Of a stretch of DNA of 5,175 nt, positions 1 to 5,175 are shown one piece after another; the stretch's first letter is position 1; every line of letters begins with the position of its first letter. Origin of the DNA: Chloracidobacterium sp. UBA7659 (GTDB lineage Bacteria > Acidobacteriota > Blastocatellia > Pyrinomonadales > Pyrinomonadaceae); NCBI GenBank assembly GCA_002483395.1, contig DLHV01000265.1, positions 12,877 through 18,051 of the forward strand, written 5' to 3'. The notes beneath the pieces are model-generated. The model saw only the letters and a program-made list of their open reading frames with translations, made no database searches and was not told the origin of the DNA. Made by a program: the position numbers and the translations under genes.

Positions 1-116
1 ACCGCAGAGACGCCGAGACGCAGAGACAAGAAATGGAAAGTGGAAAGTGGAAAATGAAAAATGAAGAGCCGAATTCTCCATTTTCATTGTCCTCTGCGTC
101 TCCGCGTCTCGGCGGT
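1..116. repeat. Imperfect palindromic repeat element (REP/MITE-like), possibly cut by the window's left edge
   Basis: Bases 1-26 and 91-116 are inverted copies of each other, matching at 23 of 26 positions, and both are built from GAGACGC-type units. Between them lie five tandem 7-bp purine-rich units (34-68) and a second, AT-rich inverted repeat (about 53-68 against 74-88, with one indel and one or two mismatches). The whole could fold into one long hairpin. There is no transposase here, so if mobile it would have to be moved by another element, as MITEs and REP sequences are. Similar GAGACGC/GCGTCTC palindromes are, to my knowledge, dispersed in several acidobacterial genomes; that is recollection, not a search. 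The left arm begins at the first base of the window, so its outer boundary and any target duplication cannot be seen. The element lies within the open reading frame of the VWA gene. Confidence 0.75.
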
Positions 117-1361
117 AAAAATCTCCCTACCGTTGCCGATTCCCTGATGGCGACGAGCCGCGTGTACAGTCTTTTCCAAAACATCTCTGCTGAAGAAAGC
201 CAGGAGGCCGACGCCGACCAGAATGACGAGGAACACGAATATGAGTTCGAGGACAGGAATGTAAGCGAAGCAGCTACCGAAGAGCAGTTGAAACGTGAGG
301 ACAGGCCTAAAAAAACCCAGGATATAAAGGACCTTTTCAATGCATGGAACAGCCTTGACGACGAGGGCGAGCCCGACGATCTGGGCGGGGCCGAAGCATG
401 GTCGCAAAACGAGATGCCGGAACAGGCACTCGAAGCCGGTGACGAAGCTTTCTCGTATGACGAATGGGACCGCGAACTAAACGATTACCGCGTCGGCTGG
501 AGCCGCGTGATCGAGAAAAAAGTAAAACAGGGCGATCGTAATTTTGTTGAATTGGCGCGTTCGCGTTACCGCGGCGTTATCTCGTCTATCCGCCACCAGT
601 TTCAGCTTATGAAGCCGGAGAATCTGACGCGGATAAATCGAGAGATCGACGGCGAGGATTACGATCTGAACGCCGTGATCGATTATGTCGTCGATCGAAA
701 GGCGGACGGGCGGCAGTCGGACCGGCTATACACAAAACGTCTTCGCCGCCAACGCGATGTCGCCGTTTCGATCCTGCTCGACCAATCGTCGTCCACCGCC
801 CGGACGATCACCAGAAACCCTTTGCAGCCATATACTTACCCGGGCCGCCGGATAATCGAGATCGAAAAAGAAGGCCTCGTGTTGATGAGCGAAGCGCTCG
901 AAGCGGTCGGCGATATTTATTCGATAAACGGCTTTACATCCGAGGGCCGACGAAACGTCAAATTCTACGTCGTAAAGGATTTCAACGAAAAGTATTCCGA
1001 AGAGATCGAAAAGCGTATTGGAGGAATAACATTTCAGAACAACACCCGCCTCGGAGCGGCAATCCGCCATTCCGCGACAAAACTGCTTAAACAGGAATCA
1101 CGCACAAAACTGCTGATCATATTGACTGACGGCCGCCCATACGACCACGACTACGGTGACGCCCGCTATGCCCGCGAAGACGTCCGCGAAGCTCTGACCG
1201 AAGCCAAAATGAGCGGCATCATCCCATTCTGCATCACCGTCGACCGCGAATCCGAAGGCGAGCTAAAGGATCTTTACGGTGATGTCGGTTATACGATCAT
1301 TGACGATGTGCTCAGTTTGCCGGAGCGGATGCCGAATATTTATCGGAGATTGACTAGCTAA
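33..1361 (+). CDS. NorD/CbbO-like von Willebrand factor A (VWA) domain protein, N-terminus uncertain and probably incomplete
   Basis: The C-terminal 200 residues form a VWA fold. The metal-binding MIDAS is D250-x-S252-x-S254 after a hydrophobic strand, with T338 in an NNTRLG stretch and D366 in ILTDG, so it looks able to bind a divalent cation. Before it, residues 141-245 (YDEW...DYR..W, then a [15 protein letters not shown] segment and [10 protein letters not shown]) resemble the NorD/CbbO family. These proteins work with MoxR-type AAA+ ATPases (NorQ/CbbQ) as chaperones that activate metalloenzymes. No such ATPase gene is in the window. Residues 54-140 are a D/E-rich, probably disordered linker. 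NorD proteins are usually 600 residues or more, so an N-terminal domain seems missing. The ATG at 33 lies inside the palindromic repeat and no candidate start (33, 54 or 147) has a good ribosome binding site. The frame is also open back to base 3, so the gene may begin upstream. M39 (base 147), just after the repeat, is the alternative. No signal peptide is visible. The VWA identity is firm; the partner and substrate are unknown. Confidence 0.85.
   Translation: MESGKWKMKNEEPNSPFSLSSASPRLGGKNLPTVADSLMATSRVYSLFQNISAEESQEADADQNDEEHEYEFEDRNVSEAATEEQLKREDRPKKTQDIKDLFNAWNSLDDEGEPDDLGGAEAWSQNEMPEQALEAGDEAFSYDEWDRELNDYRVGWSRVIEKKVKQGDRNFVELARSRYRGVISSIRHQFQLMKPENLTRINREIDGEDYDLNAVIDYVVDRKADGRQSDRLYTKRLRRQRDVAVSILLDQSSSTARTITRNPLQPYTYPGRRIIEIEKEGLVLMSEALEAVGDIYSINGFTSEGRRNVKFYVVKDFNEKYSEEIEKRIGGITFQNNTRLGAAIRHSATKLLKQESRTKLLIILTDGRPYDHDYGDARYAREDVREALTEAKMSGIIPFCITVDRESEGELKDLYGDVGYTIIDDVLSLPERMPNIYRRLTS
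34..68 (+). repeat. Five tandem 7-bp units (TGGAAAG-like)
   Basis: The units read TGGAAAG, TGGAAAG, TGGAAAA, TGAAAAA and TGAAGAG in direct succession. The first two are identical and the rest decay progressively. Seven is not a multiple of three, so the repeat makes no repeated peptide and is a DNA-level feature. It forms part of the central region of the palindromic element and overlaps the first in-window ATG of the VWA frame. Confidence 0.7.
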
Positions 1362-1451
1362 TTGCCAAACGTTTCGAAGCGGATCCCTAATGAAAGGAAA
1401 CTATTGTCGTGAAGTCAGACATAAATTCCTCTCCCTACTTCAAGTGAAATT

Positions 1452-1838
1452 CTACCAAAGCAAATTCACACCATAAGCGCCAAACCGCCGATCCGAACTA
1501 ACCAGCGTAAAATCCTCGACGATTGCTTGCGAGATCAGCAAACGGTCAAAAGGATCTTTGTGGTGTGACGGAAGATTCTCTAAATTTAAAGCGTGTTCTA
1601 ACTTTACAGGTAAAATTCGAAAGCCGTTTGCACGTTGCTCAGCCTCGATGGATTTTGCCAGAGACGACTTTAATTCAAATTTGTTTAAGGCGATCTTTAT
1701 TTGTAGTTCCCAGGCTACAACGACACTCAGGAACACTTCGTTCTCGGCGGCCAATATTGCACCGTAAGCGGCTTTGGAAAGTTTGTCCGGATCATCACGC
1801 CACCAAACGAAAGTGTGGGTATCCAATAAGAGATTCAT
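1452..1838 (-). CDS. vapC: VapC-type PIN domain ribonuclease toxin
   Basis: This 128-residue protein is a complete single PIN domain, the endoribonuclease fold of VapC toxins. The acidic residues that hold the catalytic metal are all present: D6 in LLDTHTFVWW, E44 in AWELQIK, D98 (with D95 nearby) in HHKDPFDRLLISQA, and D116 in LVSSDRRF. The HHKDPFDRLL and ..YGVNLLW ending match the Sll0205-like PIN subgroup, which usually pairs with Phd/YefM-type antitoxins. The start codon overlaps the antitoxin stop as ATGA, so translation is probably coupled. The expected action is cleavage of specific RNAs (tRNA or rRNA in characterised relatives) when the antitoxin is degraded; the actual target cannot be read from sequence. 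It ends 90 nt from the convergent VWA gene. Nothing suggests inactivation. Confidence 0.95.
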   Translation of the reverse strand: MNLLLDTHTFVWWRDDPDKLSKAAYGAILAAENEVFLSVVVAWELQIKIALNKFELKSSLAKSIEAEQRANGFRILPVKLEHALNLENLPSHHKDPFDRLLISQAIVEDFTLVSSDRRFGAYGVNLLW

Positions 1839-2080
1839 AACTCTTCATCGAATCCCCAGAATTCGTCCGGCAATTCATCGTCGAAATTGTCGCTCATCCA
1901 CATAGTTCCTTTGCCAAGACCGGCGGTGCGCTGTTTTCGTTTCGCAGGCTTATCGATTGCCGTAACTTTGGCAAGCGGCTCGCCGTTCTCCTCGATGATT
2001 ATCTCGTCGCCCTCATGTGCCCGAGCCAGCAGGCCCGGCAATTTCGTTTGAACGTCATTAATGCTAACTGTCTTTATCAT
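1835..2080 (-). CDS. Phd/YefM-family antitoxin of the PIN toxin
   Basis: This 81-residue protein begins with the 'prevent-host-death' type N-terminal domain (residues 1-42, VSINDVQTKLPGLLARAHEGDEIII..NGEPLAKV), which dimerises and binds operator DNA. The C-terminal part (about 52-81, GLGKGTMWMSDNFDDELPDEF) is acidic with aromatic and hydrophobic residues. It matches the tail that, in relatives, wraps the PIN toxin and blocks its active site. A basic patch, KPAKRKQR (44-51), joins the two. The start is well supported: GAGGAA lies three bases before the ATG, and an extended -10 promoter sits just upstream. The gene precedes the toxin and overlaps it by 4 nt, the usual order, which keeps antitoxin in excess. 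Autorepression of its own promoter is expected from the family but not shown. Confidence 0.93.
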   Translation of the reverse strand: MIKTVSINDVQTKLPGLLARAHEGDEIIIEENGEPLAKVTAIDKPAKRKQRTAGLGKGTMWMSDNFDDELPDEFWGFDEEL

Positions 2081-2097
2081 AAATTCCTCAGGGCGTG

Positions 2098-2124
2098 ATT
2101 ATAGCACCGATACAATTATGGCAA
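2098..2124 (-). promoter_or_regulatory. Extended -10 promoter of the toxin-antitoxin operon
   Basis: On the minus strand a perfect TATAAT (2098-2103) is preceded by TG and one base (TGCTATAAT, 2098-2106), making an extended -10 element. A TTGCCA box (2119-2124, 5 of 6 to the -35 consensus) lies 15 bp further upstream, slightly short of 17, which an extended -10 can compensate for. Transcription would start near 2091, giving a leader of only about 11 nt that contains the GAGGAA ribosome binding site (2084-2089). The -10 sits in the middle of GTG-N7-CAC (2095-2107), a possible half-site pair for antitoxin binding; that last point is weak. Confidence 0.6.
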
Positions 2125-2127
2125 GAA

Positions 2128-3699
2128 TTACGTCTTCAAAATTTCATCGACTTTGAGTATCAAACTCGACGAGGAAAAGGGCTTGCCGATAAAATTGATC
2201 TTTTCCGACAGGCGTTCCTCCTCCGAAACGATATTTTCAATATTGCCCGACATAAACAGTACGGATGCTTCCGGGTGTAGATTCGTCATTTTTTCGGCGA
2301 CTTCCCTTCCATTCATTACCGGCATCAAGAAGTCGGTCAGTAGAAGATGAATCGGATTGTTGTACGATTGGGCGATCTCCAGCGCTTCCAAACCGCTGGA
2401 CGCCTCGAGAACTTCATAACCCGACATCGTCAGAAATTCGGCGGTGATGCGCCGCACCGCTTCTTCATCCTCAACGAGTAGGACGGTTCTATTTTCCGCT
2501 TGAATCGATTCGGTTTGCGGTTTCGCCGTGGGTGCCGCCGACTGGTCTATGCGCGGAAACTGGATTTTGAAGGTGGTTCCCCTACCGACTTCGCTTTGGA
2601 CCCAAATAAAACCCTTTGATTGCTTAACTATGCCATAAGCCATCGCCAGAGCCAGCCCGGCGCCTTTATCGGATTCTTTTGTCGAAAAGAATGGTTCGAA
2701 AATGTAATCTTCGGTTATCGCGTCCATTCCGATACCGTTATCCGCAACGAGGATCTCAATATACGAACCGCCGGGTTGAACCTTGTTGGAAGCATCCTTG
2801 TCGATAGCAATATTTGCCGTTTCGATTCTGAGCATTCCGCCGTTAGGCATTGCGTCCTTTGCGTTACGGGCAAGAATCATTAGAACTTGTACGATCTGAT
2901 CCTGGTCAACAAAACAAAAGCCCAAGTCCGGTGCAAGTTTAATCTCAACATCAATATCTTCGCCGACCACGGAACGAAAGTTCTGAGCAAACTCCGTTAT
3001 GACGTGATTCAGCACGACGGGTGAGAGGGTCATCGGCTGCTTGCGGCCAAAAGCAAGCAATTGCCGGACAGTTCCGGCGACACTATCAGAAACCTCCTTG
3101 ATCTCATTTACGCGATCCCGGATAGGGCTGTCAGCCGGAAGCTGAAGGTTCAAAATATCAATGTGCAGCAAAATTACGGCGAGAAAGTTATTGAAGTCAT
3201 GGGCAATTCCGCCGGCAAGCCGCCCGAGCGCTTCGATCCTTTGCGATTGCCAGCGTTTCCGTTCGGCTTCAAGAAAAGATCGCTCAGCCTGTTTCCGCTT
3301 AGTCGTATCGTTTACAAAAAAGAGCCGGCGGCCGCTGTCCAGGTCACGCCAGCATATGTCACCCCAAACACTGGTGTCGTCCTTTCTAAGAAATTCCCAA
3401 CTGCCGTCGCTTTCCGAGCCATTTGATAGCTGCTGCTTAACGTACGCCAAACGCAAGGGCTCGTCTATCGCAAGGAGGTCTGTGATCGTTCTACCAACTA
3501 ATTCTTCAGGGTTGCAGCCGAAAAACCGGCCGGCGGCCGTATTTACGAAAAGGACTTTATCATCGGGGTCGGCGACAAAAGCAGGAAGCGGCGCAATTTC
3601 GACGAGCAGCCGAAGGTCTTCGTCGGGAAGCATAAGAAACTCCGTTGTTACAATTTTCTCATCAGAATCATCTGCTGGTGGATCCGAGGGTTGTTCCAT
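2128..3699 (-). CDS. Soluble hybrid sensor histidine kinase: PAS-HisKA-HATPase_c-REC
   Basis: This 523-residue kinase has no membrane segment, so it should sense a cytoplasmic signal. A PAS domain (about 27-137) is followed by a short coiled linker and HisKA with H167 in LAGGIAHDFNN, the predicted autophosphorylation site. The HATPase domain (about 255-383) has the N box (N279 in ARNAKDAM), G1 (DNGIGM, 320-325), F box (FEPFFSTK) and a G2 motif reading GAGLAL where most relatives have GTGLGL. A C-terminal receiver (405-523) has E410/D411, phospho-acceptor D456 in LLTDFLMP, S484 and K506 (GKPF), all intact. The receiver has no output domain, so phosphate probably passes to a separate protein or regulates the kinase. 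The first ATG (3699) has only a poor ribosome binding site. M23 (base 3633) has GGAG six bases before it and lies just before the PAS domain, so it may be the true start. The gene lies 70 nt after flhB in the same direction; a motility role is possible but unproven. Confidence 0.93.
   Translation of the reverse strand: MEQPSDPPADDSDEKIVTTEFLMLPDEDLRLLVEIAPLPAFVADPDDKVLFVNTAAGRFFGCNPEELVGRTITDLLAIDEPLRLAYVKQQLSNGSESDGSWEFLRKDDTSVWGDICWRDLDSGRRLFFVNDTTKRKQAERSFLEAERKRWQSQRIEALGRLAGGIAHDFNNFLAVILLHIDILNLQLPADSPIRDRVNEIKEVSDSVAGTVRQLLAFGRKQPMTLSPVVLNHVITEFAQNFRSVVGEDIDVEIKLAPDLGFCFVDQDQIVQVLMILARNAKDAMPNGGMLRIETANIAIDKDASNKVQPGGSYIEILVADNGIGMDAITEDYIFEPFFSTKESDKGAGLALAMAYGIVKQSKGFIWVQSEVGRGTTFKIQFPRIDQSAAPTAKPQTESIQAENRTVLLVEDEEAVRRITAEFLTMSGYEVLEASSGLEALEIAQSYNNPIHLLLTDFLMPVMNGREVAEKMTNLHPEASVLFMSGNIENIVSEEERLSEKINFIGKPFSSSSLILKVDEILKT
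3631..3644 (-). promoter_or_regulatory. Internal ribosome binding site and alternative start (M23) of the hybrid kinase
   Basis: CGGAG stands six bases upstream of an in-frame ATG (3631-3633), an arrangement close to ideal. The annotated first ATG at 3699 has only A-rich sequence before it. Starting at 3633 would remove 22 residues that are acidic, proline-rich and upstream of the PAS domain, leaving all recognised domains whole (501 residues). Confidence 0.45.
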
Positions 3700-3701
3700 T
3701 G

Positions 3702-3732
3702 ATTATTCTTTACATATCGCGGCAAGTGTCAA
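3702..3732 (-). promoter_or_regulatory. Candidate promoter for the hybrid kinase gene
   Basis: On the minus strand a perfect TTGACA (3727-3732) is followed 19 bp later by AATAAT (3702-3707, 5 of 6 to TATAAT). The spacer is long, and no better -10 is found at 16-18 bp. The -10 lies only two bases before the ATG at 3699, so transcription from here would start inside the first codons. The promoter would then work only if translation starts at the internal Met at 3633, which has a good GGAG ribosome binding site. The two observations support each other but neither is proven. Confidence 0.35.
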
Positions 3733-3769
3733 ACCGCTGCCTCGAATAACGCGTTGCAGTCATTGCGGT
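3733..3769 (-). other. Possible hairpin between flhB and the kinase gene
   Basis: Directly after the flhB stop, ACCGC and GCGGT pair (5 bp), and TGC and GCA extend the stem across a 6-nt bulge. The loop contains the perfect 8-bp palindrome AACGCGTT (3748-3755). No U-tract follows, so it is not a typical intrinsic terminator. It could be a weak stop, an mRNA-stabilising 3' structure or an operator next to the -35 box at 3727-3732. The pairing is short and may be chance. Confidence 0.2.
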
Positions 3770-4822
3770 CTAAATTTCCTTTTGACGAAAAACGAAGGCA
3801 AGAATTTCAGCGACAGCGCCGAAAAACTCGACAGGAATTATCTGATTAGGCTCGACCGTTCTATAGAGTGCCCGCGCCAGTGGCGGATTTTCGATCAGAG
3901 CAACGTCGTTTTCTCTCGCGATTTCGCGAATCTTAGCCGCAATATTGTCCGCGCCTTTGGCAACCACAATCGGGGCGGCATCCTTATCGCGGTCATATCG
4001 CAGAGCTACAGCAAAGTGCGTCGGATTGGTAATAACGACGGAAGCGGTTGGGACTTCATTAAGCGAACGTTTTTGCGAAAGCGCTCGCGCCGCCTGCCGG
4101 CGCTGTCCCTTGATCAACGGGTCGCCTTCCTGTTGTTTATACTCGTCTCGGATCTCCTGCTTGCTCATCCGCAGAGATTTCTCGTGTTTGTACCACGCGT
4201 AGCCATAATCGGCAGCGGCGAGAGTTAACAAAACCAATCCACAGCGAAAACCAAGACTATACAGCGTTTCGCCGAGATTGACGGCGACGGTCGGTAAAGG
4301 AGCGCTAATGTATGACGGAGCATTTTCGATGACCGGCGATAACACCTGGTATGCAACGAAAGCAATAAAGCACAATTTCAAGAAAGATTTACCAAGATTA
4401 ACGACGGAATCAAGTCCGAATATTCGTTTAATATTTTTAGCCGGATTGAATCTGTCGGCTTTCGGCGTTAAGGCCTTTGCGGTCAAAGAAAAACCGCCCT
4501 GTGCGAAATTGCCCGCCAGTACCGCCGCGAACCCAACCAAAATGACCGGCAGGGAAATTACCGCGAGAGCGCTTCCGGCATCGATAAAAATTACGTGAAG
4601 CGTGCTGTCGGTGAGCGGTTTCATGGCGGCAATGTTGCGGGCGGCATCCTGAAAATTGAAGCCGACCCTTGCCACAATGTCGCCACTCAGCAGTTTGAGG
4701 GTGATAAGAGCGGTGAGAAACGAGAGGGCCGCGGGCAATTCGGCTCCGCGAGCAATTTGTCCCTTTAGGCGTGCGTCCTCACGCCGCTTCGGTGTGGCTT
4801 TCTCTGTTCGTTCCTGTGCCAT
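3770..4822 (-). CDS. flhB: Flagellar type III export apparatus protein FlhB
   Basis: FlhB is the inner-membrane export-gate protein that switches flagellar secretion from rod/hook to filament substrates. At 350 residues it is of normal length. The N-terminal signature (ERTEKATPKRREDARLKGQ, residues 4-22) is followed by four hydrophobic segments (about 30-47, 76-104, 144-164, 187-206). Between the second and third is the RFNPAKNIKRIFGLDSVV loop (124-141) typical of FlhB. The cytoplasmic part starts near 212 and includes DEYKQQEGDPLIKGQRR. N266-P-T-H269 is the autocleavage site, cut between N and P in the family. The general export-domain pattern and EFFGAVAEILAFV ending are intact. The loop sequences and the FliR neighbour favour a flagellar rather than an injectisome (SctU) protein. 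The ATG is 1 nt after the fliR stop, with only a weak GTGAG upstream, so translation is probably coupled to fliR. Confidence 0.97.
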   Translation of the reverse strand: MAQERTEKATPKRREDARLKGQIARGAELPAALSFLTALITLKLLSGDIVARVGFNFQDAARNIAAMKPLTDSTLHVIFIDAGSALAVISLPVILVGFAAVLAGNFAQGGFSLTAKALTPKADRFNPAKNIKRIFGLDSVVNLGKSFLKLCFIAFVAYQVLSPVIENAPSYISAPLPTVAVNLGETLYSLGFRCGLVLLTLAAADYGYAWYKHEKSLRMSKQEIRDEYKQQEGDPLIKGQRRQAARALSQKRSLNEVPTASVVITNPTHFAVALRYDRDKDAAPIVVAKGADNIAAKIREIARENDVALIENPPLARALYRTVEPNQIIPVEFFGAVAEILAFVFRQKEI

Positions 4823-4823
4823 C

Positions 4824-5175
4824 TCACATTGCGTTTAGTACGTGAACCAACCCGTAATAGATACTTCCGGTCACCTCGCGCATCGCCGCCGGCATAAAGT
4901 ACAGCGACGCTCCGACAAGCCAAAGGCCAACGCCTATCTTCAGAGGAAAGCCGAGGATGAAAACCTGAAACTGGGGTGCGGTCCGGCCAAAAATCTCCAA
5001 AGCGAATTCAACGGCAAGTAAGACAATTATCGCCGGAGCTGCCAGCGTTATCCCGACGACCAGAGCATTGGCGGAAAGACGCAGGATAATATCGAGCAAT
5101 TCGGGCGAAAACGTAAAACTACCGGGAGCGGACGACGAAAAGCTCTTGACAGTGGCCGCAAGGAACCAATGATGC
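4824..5175 (-). CDS. fliR: Flagellar export gate protein FliR, C-terminal part (5' end outside the window)
   Basis: The frame is open from the window's right edge to the TGA at 4824-4826, giving 116 residues, about the C-terminal 45% of a normal FliR (about 260). FliR forms the export-gate core with FliP and FliQ in the basal body membrane. The sequence contains the HHWFLAATVKSF stretch typical of the FliR middle region ('N.HH.ll.a...SF'), then hydrophobic segments around LVVGITLAAPAIIVLLAVEFALEIF and the following FGR.APQ.QVFILGFPLKIGVGL signature. No start codon should be assigned here: the TTG at 5097-5099 is an internal leucine, because the family similarity continues upstream of it. The stop is 1 nt from the flhB ATG, the common fliR-flhB gene order; fliP and fliQ would be expected upstream, outside the window. 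Confidence 0.95.
   Translation of the reverse strand, partial: HHWFLAATVKSFSSSAPGSFTFSPELLDIILRLSANALVVGITLAAPAIIVLLAVEFALEIFGRTAPQFQVFILGFPLKIGVGLWLVGASLYFMPAAMREVTGSIYYGLVHVLNAM

Noticed and set aside
84..407. Minus-strand open frame opposite the VWA linker
   Set aside because: It is antisense to an acidic linker and encodes a Phe/Val-rich peptide with no family features. Its hydrophobicity comes from complementing D/E codons.
726..1070. Minus-strand open frame opposite the VWA domain
   Set aside because: It lies entirely within the strongly supported VWA domain on the other strand and has no recognisable domain.
1362..1451. Terminator in the convergent gap between the VWA gene and vapC
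   Set aside because: Only very weak pairings (CGTTTCGAAGCG; GAAGT with ACTTC) were found and none is followed by a T-run, so no intrinsic terminator can be supported.
1390..1476. 28-codon plus-strand open frame in the gap after the VWA gene
   Set aside because: It is very short, has no clear ribosome binding site, overlaps the toxin 3' end in antisense and shows no recognisable sequence.
1523..1840. Plus-strand open frame opposite the PIN toxin
   Set aside because: The PIN protein has all its catalytic residues on the minus strand. The plus-strand translation is a basic, Arg/Ser-rich shadow.
3161..4228. Long plus-strand open frame (355 codons) spanning the kinase and flhB genes in antisense
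   Set aside because: It lies opposite two confidently identified genes and crosses the gap between them. Its translation is rich in Ser and Arg with no recognisable domain, as expected for an antisense shadow.
5097..5099. TTG as the start codon of a 91-residue protein
   Set aside because: The frame and the FliR similarity continue upstream to the window edge (HHWFLAATVKSF), so this codon is internal and the gene is cut by the window.
3770..5175. Virulence-type injectisome genes (SctU/SctT) in place of flagellar genes
   Set aside because: The NPTH site is shared by both systems, but the FlhB N-terminal signature, the RFNP..RIFGL loop and the EYKQQEGDPLIKGQRR region fit flagellar FlhB better. 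A phylogeny would settle it fully.

Overview
The window is bacterial chromosomal DNA with dense, mostly co-directional coding and about 50% GC by eye. It carries flagellar export genes, a soluble PAS hybrid histidine kinase, a PIN-type toxin-antitoxin pair and a NorD-like VWA protein. At the left edge there is an 'ACCGCAGAGACG...CGTCTCGGCGGT' palindromic repeat. I associate repeats of this kind with Acidobacteriota, particularly Blastocatellia/Pyrinomonadaceae-like genomes. That placement is an inference from the repeat and gene style and is not proven by any marker gene here.

Layout, left to right. Bases 1-116 form an imperfect inverted repeat (26-nt arms, 23/26 matching) that contains five tandem 7-bp units and an inner AT-rich inverted repeat. 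The only plus-strand gene runs through this element without a stop. It encodes a protein with an acidic linker and a C-terminal von Willebrand A domain with an intact MIDAS, resembling the C-terminal half of NorD/CbbO-type proteins. Its true N-terminus is probably outside the window, or else at an internal Met. A 90-nt convergent gap follows. All remaining genes are on the minus strand, read right to left: fliR (5' end cut by the window edge), flhB (1 nt after fliR), a 70-nt gap with a possible promoter and hairpin, a PAS-HisKA-HATPase-REC hybrid kinase, a 47-nt gap with a strong extended -10 promoter, a Phd/YefM-type antitoxin, and a VapC-type PIN toxin overlapping it by 4 nt (ATGA).

How the genes work together. 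FliR and FlhB are integral membrane parts of the flagellar type III export gate; FlhB also switches substrate specificity through self-cleavage at NPTH. The kinase follows them in the same direction and may share their transcript, but it also appears to have its own promoter, so a role in motility control is only a suggestion. The toxin-antitoxin pair is a self-contained unit with its own promoter and overlapping genes, inserted between the kinase and the VWA gene.

I found no tRNA, rRNA, CRISPR array, transposase or riboswitch. The toxin-antitoxin, kinase and flagellar families are all well known. The most unusual item is the palindromic repeat fused in frame to the VWA reading frame. I do not see convincing evidence of a wholly new system in this window.
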